A stretch of 64,000 bases of DNA. Source: Parabacteroides goldsteinii. GTDB lineage: Bacteria > Bacteroidota > Bacteroidia > Bacteroidales > Tannerellaceae. A model generated the notes under the pieces. The model searched no databases. It was given only the letters and a program-made list of their open reading frames with translations, and had not been told where the DNA came from. The DNA is taken from contig NZ_JADNBB010000013.1 of the NCBI RefSeq assembly GCF_015550595.1, positions 97,497 through 161,496 on the forward strand, given 5' to 3'. A program made the position numbers and the translations under genes. Of this stretch, positions 9,307-17,059 are shown one piece after another (position 1 is the first letter of the stretch; each line of letters opens with the position of its first letter).

Positions 9307-9519
9307 ATGAAGAAGATTAATATTACAACCGGTGTCTTGCTGGTCTACCTGATTGTGATGAGTGTATGGGGGTGGCCCGGAAAGCAGCCTGATCCGGATT
9401 GGGTACAGTATTTCTCTGTGATGGGAGTATCTGTATTCGTTATCCTCCTATTGCGTTTTCTGCAGATCAAGCGGATGAAGATGCGTGACAAATGGCGGGA
9501 AGAAAATGAGAAAAAGTGA
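9307..9519 (+). CDS. Small two-helix membrane protein
   Basis: A 70-aa protein with two predicted transmembrane segments (about residues 8-24 and 38-54) joined by a short loop (PGKQPDPDW), and a basic/acidic C-terminal tail (QIKRMKMRDKWREENEKK). No function is recognised. It is the last core gene before the accessory region and has its own -7 box, so it appears to be a real gene. Confidence 0.6.
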   Translation: MKKINITTGVLLVYLIVMSVWGWPGKQPDPDWVQYFSVMGVSVFVILLLRFLQIKRMKMRDKWREENEKK

Positions 9520-9907
9520 TTTCAAATTCTTCCGAATGTAATTTGGATTTCTTCCGAGAGAAATTATTTTTTCTCCCGGAAGGAACATTTGTCCATAAAA
9601 AACTTATCGAAATTTAATAGGCGCTCCTATAGTTAGACAGAGTTTGTCAGAACGACGCGATGGGAGTGAAGGTTGAAATGTAGAATACATAAGGCCCATG
9701 TAAATAGTTTGGCTTTTGTGTTGATTTTGTCTCTGTGTATTTGTTAGACTTTTCAACAAAGTTATCAACAGGTTAATTTGCTGGAATTATATATATTAGC
9801 AATTTTATGAGTAGAATATGAACAGAAGGATATAACTTGTGGTGAATAACTTTTGTAAGTTATAAAAAGAAAAACAGCCTCAGAATAAATCTGAAGCTGT
9901 TTTCTTG
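9520..9907. other. Intergenic region at the core side of the island
   Basis: No gene was found. An imperfect inverted repeat CTTCCGAGAG / CTCCCGGAAG lies just downstream of the 70-aa gene (about 9551-9586). Near 9762 there is TTATCAACA, one mismatch from a DnaA box, which I do not interpret. The stretch ends with the terminator hairpin at 9872-9902 and the distal attachment repeat. Confidence 0.4.
9872..9902 (-). terminator. Probable original terminator of the tRNA-Lys gene
   Basis: Hairpin AAACAGCCTCAGA / TCTGAAGCTGTTT (one mismatch, 5-nt loop), followed on the minus strand by TTCTTTTTATA. It lies five bases beyond the distal attachment repeat, so before any insertion it would have been directly 3' of the tRNA-Lys gene now at 32446-32518. 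Confidence 0.65.
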
Positions 9908-9920
9908 GTGATCCGCCTGG
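9908..9920. repeat. Distal attachment site (tRNA-Lys 3' end remnant)
   Basis: GTGATCCGCCTGG is identical to the 3' end of the tRNA-Lys gene plus one flanking base. The match ends after CCTGG; the next bases (TTCATGAACC) only loosely resemble the T arm. It marks the outer edge of element B. Confidence 0.75.
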
Positions 9921-10106
9921 TTCATGAACCTTGCAGTATATTCTCCTATAAATCAATATCTTTGGAGTTATAAGCCTTGTACCTGTCACGTTTTAGTCCT
10001 AAAAAACTGTCCACTTCTGTCTAGTGCCTGTCTGCTTATATCTTGGGTTCAAAAGTATACATTCTTTCTAAATTACGCAAGTCTTTGATTATTAATATTT
10101 CAACCT

Positions 10107-10157
10107 AGGTGCAAGGTGCAAGCTATATATACATATATATGCTTGCACCTTGCACCT
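10107..10157. repeat. Long perfect hairpin downstream of the DUF1016 gene
   Basis: Arms AGGTGCAAGGTGCAAGC and its exact complement (17 bp) at 10107-10123 and 10141-10157. The 17-nt TA-rich loop is itself nearly self-complementary, so the stem may extend to about 25 bp. It lies 13 bp beyond the DUF1016 stop and could end that transcript, though no clear T run follows on the minus strand. Confidence 0.6.
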
Positions 10158-10170
10158 AACCTTTATCTTG

Positions 10171-11262
10171 TTATTCCACAAATTTGTTAAGTTCTTCTTC
10201 AACTTCCTCAATTGTTGGCAATTTGCTTTTCAGATTATCAGGAAGTAGCTCCTTTACATTAAACTCGCTAACTCCAATTGGTGACGAAATATTCTGCAAT
10301 GCATATTCAACTTCAATCCTATCCTTATCCCGACAGAGCAACATTCCGATGGTAGGATTATCATATTCTCCTCTTAGTGTATTATTAATCAGGTTTTGAT
10401 AGAAGTTTAGCTGCCCTAAGTGCTCAGGTTTAAAGTTTCCATTTTTAAGCTCTATAACTACGTAAGCTCTCAAAGGAATATGATAAAACAAGAGGTCGCA
10501 GAAATACTCCTTATTGTTCAAGTTCAAACAATATTGCTCCCCTACAAATGCAAACCCTTTACCTAATTCGAGAAGAAACTGGGTGATGTGAGTTACAAGT
10601 TGCTTTTCTATATCCCGTTCTCGTGCTTTTTGAGATACAGACACAAAATCAAACCAATACGGGTCTTTTACTACTTCCTGTGCCATATCGGCTGTTAGGG
10701 CTGGTAAGGTCTGCGAGAAGTTTGTTTGTCCTTGTCCGTAATGTTCGTAGAATTGTTGCTTGAACTGATTTTCTAAAATGCTTCTGCTCCAACTGTTATA
10801 TAGAGTTTGATGTGCATAGAATAATGCTTCTTCTATATTTTGAGCTTTACTAATTATCACCTTTTGATGTCCCCAAGGAATATCAAAGATAATCTTATAA
10901 TTATCAGCTATTTGTAATTGTCCCTCAACTTGGGGGACAATTGAGTTATTGGGCGAAATATGCATTTGCCCTGCATAAAACTCATAGAAATTCTTACTGT
11001 AGTATAGGTTCTGACGGGAAAAGCCCTGCATATCAGGAAACTCATTGCGCAAGTCTACTGAAAGCTTGTTTATTACCTTATCACCCCAATTTTGCTCTTT
11101 CAGTTTTAGAGAGATCATTTGTCCTAACCGCCAATAAAAGTGTATCAACTCTGTATTAGCTGTTTTTATCATTCGTATTTTAGTAGAACGAATTTGCTGT
11201 TTGATGGTTTTCAGCCACTCTATATATTCACTATCTATTGTACTAATAGGATTATCTTTCAT
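10171..11262 (-). CDS. DUF1016 / YhcG-type PDDEXK nuclease-like protein
   Basis: A 363-aa protein starting at the ATG at 11262 (MKDNPISTIDSEY). The N-terminal DUF1016 region contains YWRLGQMISLKLKEQNWGDKVI and GFSRQNLYYSKNFYEFY. The C-terminal PDDEXK-like core is seen in LNNKEYFCDLLFYHIPLRAYVVIELKNG (Asp and Glu-x-Lys). It is full length for the family. The role is unsettled: these proteins occur often on mobile islands and near restriction systems. The sequence suggests nuclease activity on DNA, but this is inference. Confidence 0.85.
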   Translation of the reverse strand: MKDNPISTIDSEYIEWLKTIKQQIRSTKIRMIKTANTELIHFYWRLGQMISLKLKEQNWGDKVINKLSVDLRNEFPDMQGFSRQNLYYSKNFYEFYAGQMHISPNNSIVPQVEGQLQIADNYKIIFDIPWGHQKVIISKAQNIEEALFYAHQTLYNSWSRSILENQFKQQFYEHYGQGQTNFSQTLPALTADMAQEVVKDPYWFDFVSVSQKARERDIEKQLVTHITQFLLELGKGFAFVGEQYCLNLNNKEYFCDLLFYHIPLRAYVVIELKNGNFKPEHLGQLNFYQNLINNTLRGEYDNPTIGMLLCRDKDRIEVEYALQNISSPIGVSEFNVKELLPDNLKSKLPTIEEVEEELNKFVE

Positions 11263-11263
11263 G

Positions 11264-11286
11264 TACCTTTGTTTTTTGCAAAGGTA
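11264..11286 (-). promoter_or_regulatory. -7 box within an inverted repeat at the DUF1016 start
   Basis: The minus strand has TACCTTTG at 11279-11286. The same octamer lies inverted at 11264-11271, giving TACCTTTG...CAAAGGTA just upstream of the ATG at 11262. The upstream copy is the likely -7 element; the symmetry may be an operator or coincidence. Confidence 0.4.
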
Positions 11287-11416
11287 AACAATTAAATATA
11301 ATGATAGTATGTTTTTGAAATACATTCTTTTAGCTTAGTAGTGGTGAAAGTTCATAGAACACTCCTAAAGTATTCCTTTGAATTGAATAGTGTTATGCTA
11401 ATACTTGGTTCCGAAA

Positions 11417-11457
11417 ATCTGTACCTACTAATATTACGCAAATTGTATCTGTTTCCA
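11417..11457. promoter_or_regulatory. Putative MocR operator upstream of the aminotransferase
   Basis: Two direct repeats, ATCTGTACCT at 11417-11426 and ATCTGTTTCC at 11448-11457, start 31 bp apart in the promoter region of the aminotransferase gene. The same motif occurs as a 30-bp-spaced pair before the MocR gene at 14131-14170. MocR/GabR/PdxR regulators are known to bind spaced direct repeats, so these are good operator candidates. Confidence 0.55.
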
Positions 11458-11513
11458 TTTACCTTTTATGCTTTACTTTGCAATATTTTAGTTCTCAAAT
11501 ACATTTAATGATT

Positions 11514-12710
11514 ATGAAGTTGAAATTTGCAAATAGAATGTCTTATATAAAGGCTTCGGAAATACGAGAAATACTCAAAGTGACAGAGCAAGAAGATGTT
11601 ATTTCATTTGCTGGTGGACTACCTGCCCCTGAATTATTTCCAATAGATGAAATTAATCAAATGACTCAAATAGTATTAAAGGAAGCAGGAACAAAAGCTC
11701 TCCAATATACTACTACTGAGGGGTATTCCCCTTTACGTGAATGGATTGCCAAACGAATGAATGAACGTTTAGGAACATCGTTTGATAAAGATAATATTCT
11801 TATCACACATGGATCACAGCAAGGATTGGATTTGTCAGGTAAAGTTTTCTTGGATGATGGTGACATCGTATTATGTGAAAGTCCTACTTATTTAGCTGCA
11901 ATTAGCGCATTTAAGTCATACGGATGTAGCTTTGTGGAGATACCTACGGATGAAGAGGGGATGAATATGACTGTATTGGAAGATGTACTGAATAATGCCC
12001 CCAAAGTGAAATTAATATATGTAATACCCACTTTCCAGAACCCCACCGGAAAAACATGGAGTTTGGAAAGACGCAAAAAACTTGCGGAACTATCTGCCCG
12101 ATATGATATTCCTGTTATTGAAGATAATCCCTACGGAGAATTAAGATTCGAGGGAGAATCTTTGCCCTCTATAAAATCATTTGATAAGGTTGGTAATATC
12201 TTGTGTGCTGGTAGTTTTTCTAAGATATTCTGTCCCGGCTTCCGGATTGGTTGGATTGCTGGCGATAAAGATATTATCCGCAAATATGTTCTAGTTAAAC
12301 AGGGTACAGATTTACAGTGTAACACGATAGCTCAAATGACTATTGCCGAGTATCTGAAACGGTATGATATTGATAAACATATTGGTAAAATCGTAGAAGT
12401 TTACAGAAAACGTAGAGATATAGCTATGGAGTATATAGAACGCTATTTTCCTGACAACATCAGATATACCTATCCACAAGGCGGATTATTCACTTGGATT
12501 GAATTACCCGAAGAGATTTCAGCACGTGAGATTCTGAAAAAGTGTATAGAACGAAAAATAGCTTTTGTTCCTGGTGGCTCATTCTATCCTGTCGAACACA
12601 AAGAAAATACACTTAGACTGAATTACTCCAATATGCCAGAAGAACGAATAATAAAGGGGCTTCAAATAATAGGAGAAGTTCTACAGGCATACATCAGCCC
12701 ATCAGAGTGA
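11514..12710 (+). CDS. PLP-dependent aminotransferase, MocR/LysN-like class I
   Basis: A 398-aa fold-type I aminotransferase starting at the ATG at 11514 (MKLKFANRMSYIKASEIREI). Motifs: SFAGGLPAPELFP near the N-terminus, VIPTFQNPTGKTWSLERRKKL, EDNPYGELRF, and the PLP lysine in GSFSKIFCPGFRIGWIAGD. Its closest recognisable relatives are 2-aminoadipate/aromatic aminotransferases, but the substrate cannot be told from sequence. It is tail-to-tail with the MocR gene, overlapping by 9 bp, and shares operator-like repeats with it, so it is probably that regulator's target. Confidence 0.85.
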   Translation: MKLKFANRMSYIKASEIREILKVTEQEDVISFAGGLPAPELFPIDEINQMTQIVLKEAGTKALQYTTTEGYSPLREWIAKRMNERLGTSFDKDNILITHGSQQGLDLSGKVFLDDGDIVLCESPTYLAAISAFKSYGCSFVEIPTDEEGMNMTVLEDVLNNAPKVKLIYVIPTFQNPTGKTWSLERRKKLAELSARYDIPVIEDNPYGELRFEGESLPSIKSFDKVGNILCAGSFSKIFCPGFRIGWIAGDKDIIRKYVLVKQGTDLQCNTIAQMTIAEYLKRYDIDKHIGKIVEVYRKRRDIAMEYIERYFPDNIRYTYPQGGLFTWIELPEEISAREILKKCIERKIAFVPGGSFYPVEHKENTLRLNYSNMPEERIIKGLQIIGEVLQAYISPSE

Positions 12711-14120
12711 CTCTTTGATTATATCTCCTAATCGTTTTAAACGTTCTTCAAGGAGTGGAGTCCATCGTTGCCCATAACTTAAGCGCATACAGTTCGTGTA
12801 TTGTTCTTGTAAGGTAAACATACGTCCGGGGGCTATGCTTATTTTCCGCTGCATAGCCCTGTAATAAAGCTCTGTTGTATTAATTCGCTTGTCTAACTCC
12901 ACCCAAAGCATAAATCCCCCCTGTGGAGTTACAATCTTTGTGTTTTCAGGGAAATGATCCATAATAGAATGAGCAAAATGAATACTATTTGCACAAAGCT
13001 CTCGACGAAGTTTACGCAAATGATTTTCGTATCTGTCATTCTCCATAAAGTTAGCGACGGCTTCCTGATTAAGAGTAGGTGTAGAGATTAGATGTATATT
13101 TTTCCGACGAATAATAGCCTCTTTAAATCTTCCGGGAGCAATCCAACCTACTCGATACCCTGGTGCTAACGTTTTAGATACAGCCCCACACCACAATACA
13201 ATTCCTTCTTTATCAAATGCTTTACAAGGTTTAGGTCTTGAATTTCCAAAGAAGATGTCGCCATACAAATCATCTTCGATTAATGGTATATTATGTTCAG
13301 CCAACATATTGACAACCTCTTTTTTGTGGTCATCAGGCATACAACTTCCTAATGGATTATTGAAATTACTTATAAGCAGACAAGCATTAATTTGTGGCAA
13401 AACTTTTTTTAGAGCATCGGGATCAATGCCTGTTTCGGGATTTGTTGGTAGTTCTAAAACACGTAATCCCAAACTATTGGCAAGCTGTAACATTCCAAAA
13501 TAAACTGGACTTTCGACGGCAATCGTATCTCCTGCCTTGGCAATCACAGATAAAGCTAAAGCAACAGCATTAGTGACTCCTGCTGTAGTTACTATATCTT
13601 CTTCTGTCAAATTTCCATTCCAGCTATAGGTGAAACGAGCTACAGCCTTACGCAAGTGGATGTTTCCCTGTGTTTCATCATACCGAGTACCATTACCCGG
13701 AAGTGTTTGCATTGCTCTTATTAGTTCCTTATTGAGTTTTGCTATTGGTAATAAAACATCTTCGGGCATCCCTAAAGAAAACCGGGTAATAGACTTATCT
13801 CCAATTTCTAATGAACGATATACTTCAGCAATTAATTCCACGACTTCTTTACTTTCATCTTTCACAGATGGTTGTGTGGTGGCTGGAGCAGATAAGCGTA
13901 TTGGCTTATAATTGACAATGTATCCCGATTTAGGGCGTGATATTATGTAGCCGTCCTTTTCCAATTCATAGTATGCTTGAATTGCTGTATTTAAACTTAC
14001 CCCATTTTCATTACTTATAGTGCGTAAAGAGGGCAGCTTTTCACCAGCTTTCCATACACCCTTTTTTATCTGCCAAGCAATATTTCTCGCTATTTCTTGA
14101 TATAAGACTTCTTTTTTCAT
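12702..14120 (-). CDS. MocR/PdxR-type GntR regulator with aminotransferase domain
   Basis: A 472-aa regulator. The N-terminal winged HTH (about 1-70) contains GEKLPSLRTISNENGVSLNT and ELEKDGYIISRPKSGYIV. After a linker comes an aminotransferase-fold domain with VESPVYFGMLQLANSLGL, SNFNNPLGSCMPDDHKKEV, EDDLYGDIFF and the PLP lysine in CGAVSKTLAPGYRVGWIAPG. Such proteins sense PLP or an amino compound, not catalyse. It is probably autoregulated through the repeats at 14131-14170 and controls the convergent aminotransferase gene. It is cargo of element B. Confidence 0.88.
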   Translation of the reverse strand: MKKEVLYQEIARNIAWQIKKGVWKAGEKLPSLRTISNENGVSLNTAIQAYYELEKDGYIISRPKSGYIVNYKPIRLSAPATTQPSVKDESKEVVELIAEVYRSLEIGDKSITRFSLGMPEDVLLPIAKLNKELIRAMQTLPGNGTRYDETQGNIHLRKAVARFTYSWNGNLTEEDIVTTAGVTNAVALALSVIAKAGDTIAVESPVYFGMLQLANSLGLRVLELPTNPETGIDPDALKKVLPQINACLLISNFNNPLGSCMPDDHKKEVVNMLAEHNIPLIEDDLYGDIFFGNSRPKPCKAFDKEGIVLWCGAVSKTLAPGYRVGWIAPGRFKEAIIRRKNIHLISTPTLNQEAVANFMENDRYENHLRKLRRELCANSIHFAHSIMDHFPENTKIVTPQGGFMLWVELDKRINTTELYYRAMQRKISIAPGRMFTLQEQYTNCMRLSYGQRWTPLLEERLKRLGDIIKESL

Positions 14121-14130
14121 AATTCACCTA

Positions 14131-14170
14131 ATCTGTATCCTGCAAATATACAAAAACTATATCTGTATCT
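14131..14170. promoter_or_regulatory. Putative MocR operator at its own promoter
   Basis: Direct repeats ATCTGTATCC (14131-14140) and ATCTGTATCT (14161-14170) are 30 bp apart, just upstream of the MocR start at 14120. The second copy continues as ATCTGTATCTACT, matching ATCTGTACCTACT at 11417 with one mismatch. The same architecture at both genes argues for a shared regulator. Confidence 0.6.
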
Positions 14171-14288
14171 ACTTTTGATTTAGAGTTACTTTTGCAAACT
14201 GATTTTAATGCTCTTCTTTGTATTCTAAATAAAAGGAAAATAGAGTATTGTATTTAGCCGTATAATATAAACCTATATAATAGATAAA

Positions 14289-15140
14289 ATGACAGTAAAA
14301 CAGCTTTCCAATGAACTGATATTGAAAATCAATGCAGAGATAGAAACATTTTGTATAGATAGTGATATATCTTCAAGTAAGGCTCTGTATATGATTGATT
14401 TCATCAGACCATTGTTTGAAGAACTAAGAGAGTATATACACAAATATAACTTTCGGGATAATGAGGAAGAGATAGACTTCTTTAAAAATAGCAAACCGTT
14501 AATTCTAAGTAAACTAATATACTACAATGATATTTATACGCTTGAATTAAGAAAGCCAAATGGCAATAAAGAGGTAGTCAAGGAGCATTACAAGAAAAAG
14601 CAATCGGCAATCGTAGACTTCTGTAATAATAATCTTGACTTCTATCAATATTATCGTTCCAAAGCAATACATTTGGATAAATATTACTTTCTCAGAGGGC
14701 ATGAGAACTACAAGTTATGCCATAATTGTGGCTTATTGGATAGAGATCCTTTGTTCTCGACCTGTTGTGATCATAGGGTAGCCAAGATGTTGGCTTATGA
14801 TATGTTGGAAATCTATTTGCATCAGAGATTACAAGATGTAGAGAGAACAGAAGTGATAGCAACCAGCCGAGCTTCTTTGCCTGATAATCCATTTCGATGG
14901 ACAGGAACTAAAGTTGCTGCTATTGAATTGGGATATGCTATATATGCTGCCGGAGTTCTAAACAATGGAAATGCTGATATAAAGGAAATAATGACCTATA
15001 TAGAGGCATCATTCAAAGTAGACTTAGGTGATTACTATCGTACTTATCTTACAATCAGGGAGCGTAAAAGAGATAGGACAGCCTTTCTTAATAGTCTTAT
15101 CGAAAAGCTCCTTCGGAAAATGGACGAAAACGACAATTAA
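14289..15140 (+). CDS. RteC-like protein
   Basis: A 283-aa protein resembling RteC, the regulator of excision in CTnDOT-type Bacteroides elements. The C-terminal part WTGTKVAAIELGYAIYAAGVLNNGNADIKEI and LGDYYRTYLTIRERKRDRTAFLN is characteristic. A CHNCGL...CCDH segment (about residues 140-160) could bind metal. RteC is known to activate excision genes; here no matching excision operon is present, so the gene is isolated. A second, frameshifted RteC-like gene lies in element A. Confidence 0.78.
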   Translation: MTVKQLSNELILKINAEIETFCIDSDISSSKALYMIDFIRPLFEELREYIHKYNFRDNEEEIDFFKNSKPLILSKLIYYNDIYTLELRKPNGNKEVVKEHYKKKQSAIVDFCNNNLDFYQYYRSKAIHLDKYYFLRGHENYKLCHNCGLLDRDPLFSTCCDHRVAKMLAYDMLEIYLHQRLQDVERTEVIATSRASLPDNPFRWTGTKVAAIELGYAIYAAGVLNNGNADIKEIMTYIEASFKVDLGDYYRTYLTIRERKRDRTAFLNSLIEKLLRKMDENDN

Positions 15141-15518
15141 TTTGCCTATAAAGTTTTACTAAATTATTTTCTCTTTTCGCAAGTTCCTCATAAACTATAT
15201 GGACTTTTGAAAAGAGAAAGTATTTTTTATCTGTATGCGAAAGATATAATGCAGTCTGCCAATCCTGCTATTTTGCAATAGTGCTTTCATACTATCTTGT
15301 AATCTTGCCATCTTGTAATCAAGAAAACAAGTTATCAAGAAATCAAGCTATCAATATTTCAAGAAAACAACATTGCAATACTTCACTTCAAAACTCATTG
15401 GTCGAGGAACGCCTAGCGGCAAGGGGCGGGACCACCCGTCCCGACGAGCGAATTATATTTAAATAAGCAAATGAATATTGTTTAATATTGAATGGTTGTT
15501 GGAGTAATTTGTGCTACA
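15141..15518. other. Gene-free region with oriT-like hairpin
   Basis: An AT-rich stretch with repeated ATCAAG-type motifs, then a GC-rich hairpin CGGGAC-CACCC-GTCCCG at 15427-15443 in an otherwise AT-rich setting. The segment TCAATATTTCAAGAAAACAA (15351-15370) recurs with one mismatch at 30374-30393 in element A, before an HTH gene. The GC-rich hairpin could be a transfer origin or a leftover of one, since relaxase genes usually lie beside such sites. No relaxase is present here. Confidence 0.35.
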
Positions 15519-16193
15519 TTACTTCTCGTTTGTTTTCTTTACTTCTCTTAATGTTAATGAATCAACAGTTTTTCCATTATAAGTTGTAGTCAATACTCTA
15601 CATTGTTTATTGGCAGGAACATCAACTAATGAGACTTCCTCTAATTCCATTTTAGTAATTACTCTTGTACATATTTCTCCATTATATAATTTCCCTTTTA
15701 TATGATTACATTTATTGTAGCTTTCATTGCATATTGAACAGTGGCTTTTTTTTACGATGCCACCAACGCTTGCAAACATCATTTCTGGGAAAAGTAATTT
15801 TTCATACCATTCAAGTCTTGTGATGTATCCATTTGCAGATATGGATTCATATGGGCAATTTCTAACTACACTTCCATAAGTGACTTGTGCCTTTACTAAA
15901 TTACTCCAAGCTTCGCTCATGTCATCCTCTTTTATATTTATGAGCATTTGCAACTCATACTGTACTGATTGTAAAGACAGATCAAGGCAAAAGGCGAGAT
16001 TAGCTTCATCACTTAATCCGTGTTCAATATATTTTCTTTTTAATTCTAACAAATTGTTTCTATATGTTTCTAGTGTTTCTATTTCTTCTTTTTGTATTTC
16101 GGAAGCAATAGTTATGAATGCTTTTTTTTGGGCAATAGATGCTACCTTATTGAATTCGCTAATTAGCAGGTTGGGGGGCAAAATATCTTTCAT
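15519..16193 (-). CDS. Unassigned cysteine-rich protein, second gene of cargo operon
   Basis: A 224-aa protein of unknown function. The N-terminal half is helical (about residues 10-110). Residues 152-175 hold a possible zinc site: Cys152, Cys155, Cys162, His164, Cys175 (HCSICNESYNKCNHIKGK). It is followed by EEVSLVDVPANKQC (185-198), a pattern also seen near the end of phage prohead-protease-like domains. Its ATG overlaps the stop of the upstream gene (ATGA), so the two are translationally coupled. It lies beside the integrase as element B cargo. A defence or phage-derived role is only a hypothesis. Confidence 0.6.
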   Translation of the reverse strand: MKDILPPNLLISEFNKVASIAQKKAFITIASEIQKEEIETLETYRNNLLELKRKYIEHGLSDEANLAFCLDLSLQSVQYELQMLINIKEDDMSEAWSNLVKAQVTYGSVVRNCPYESISANGYITRLEWYEKLLFPEMMFASVGGIVKKSHCSICNESYNKCNHIKGKLYNGEICTRVITKMELEEVSLVDVPANKQCRVLTTTYNGKTVDSLTLREVKKTNEK

Positions 16194-16672
16194 TTCATTG
16201 CTTTTATTATTTTGGGTAAGTCTTTTAAGCCTTCAGAGTCTCCGCTATAACTAATCCTCTTTATTTTTCCCTCTTCCTCTGTTTCGATATAAAAGTCTAC
16301 TTTAGCTGTCTTTTTACCAAATGAACCTTTGCAAAGATCATAGATATAATTTGATAATACATTTAAAGAGATAGAAACAATTGATGGGTTTTCTGTTAAT
16401 AGTGAAAGGCTAAAAAAGATTGCAGGTAGATAAATATCTGCATTTTTTCTAGTTCGATAGAGTTCAGTATCATTTCCTAATACAGTAATATCAAGGTTTT
16501 CCTTCCTGAAAATTTTGTTTAAATCGAGCATGCTATCTGTAAAAACAAAATCTTCTTTCCGCTTTACTTCTTCAATATTCTCTGGAAAGAAAGTTAATGT
16601 ACTTGGGAGTATTAAATTCAACTCTTCAAGTTTAGCCTGCAAATTAATATCTTCAATTTTATAATCCATCAT
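16190..16672 (-). CDS. Unassigned small protein, first gene of cargo operon
   Basis: A 160-aa protein with no recognised family. The N-terminal half looks globular (LPSTLTFFPENIEEVKRKEDF). The C-terminal half has helix SLNVLSNYIYDLCKG, a beta-hairpin with TAKVDFYIETEEEGKIKRISY, then SGDSEGLKDLPKIIKAMK. This strand-turn-strand plus helix is loosely like small adaptor components (effector-associated type) of bacterial conflict systems, but the match is weak. It overlaps the downstream gene by 4 bp and has an elaborate repeat-rich upstream region at 16680-16793. Confidence 0.55.
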   Translation of the reverse strand: MMDYKIEDINLQAKLEELNLILPSTLTFFPENIEEVKRKEDFVFTDSMLDLNKIFRKENLDITVLGNDTELYRTRKNADIYLPAIFFSLSLLTENPSIVSISLNVLSNYIYDLCKGSFGKKTAKVDFYIETEEEGKIKRISYSGDSEGLKDLPKIIKAMK

Positions 16673-16679
16673 TTATTTA

Positions 16680-16793
16680 TTTTTAAAACACCATTAGCAA
16701 AAGACTTGAATATTGACTCAAAAACTATTTCAGTATGTTAATGCGTTTTTAAAACATCATTTTACTGAAACTACTTTCAAGTCATTAGCAAAA
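16680..16793. promoter_or_regulatory. Repeat-rich control region of the two-gene operon
   Basis: This region lies just upstream of the operon. CATTAGCAAAA occurs twice in direct orientation (16692-16702 and 16783-16793). Between the copies GACTTGAA...TTTCAGTA (16703-16735) is mirrored by TACTGAAA...TTCAAGTC (16763-16783). TTTTTAAAACAYCATT also occurs twice (16680 and 16746). Nested direct and inverted repeats suggest a protein-binding control region. Confidence 0.5.
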
Positions 16794-16975
16794 ATACGAA
16801 TAATATGTTTACCATTGTAATTGGTCGTTTAAAAACTTTCTGATAAAATATCTGAAATGTCTTGAAAGTAAAGAGTGAGTTTGGAAGAAGTTGGGGATTT
16901 CTATTGATGAGTAGGATTAAGTTGAGTAATTTTTCTTTCATTGGAAACACGACTTCGGAGTGCTTTTCTAAAAAG

Positions 16976-17013
16976 GTTCAGAGCTGCTGGGATAAATCTC
17001 AGCAGCTCTGAAC
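16976..17013 (-). terminator. Terminator of element B integrase
   Basis: A perfect 14-bp stem (GTTCAGAGCTGCTG and complement) with a 10-nt loop, followed on the minus strand by CCTTTTTAG. It lies 46 bp beyond the integrase stop. Confidence 0.8.
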
Positions 17014-17059
17014 ACACCTTGCTGTTATCTGACGATAACTAATTTCAGTAACCTGAAAT

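Larger units (their letters stand above)
16673..17059. other. Gene-free stretch between operon and integrase
   Basis: It contains the repeat-rich region at 16680-16793 and the integrase terminator at 16976-17013. Nothing else is recognised. Confidence 0.5.

Noticed and set aside
9762..9770. DnaA-box-like TTATCAACA suggesting a replication origin
   Set aside because: Single copy with one mismatch, no cluster and no dnaA or origin-associated genes nearby.
15281..15466. 61-aa plus-strand reading frame
   Set aside because: Low-complexity repeats and the oriT-like hairpin give the frame; no start context or protein features.
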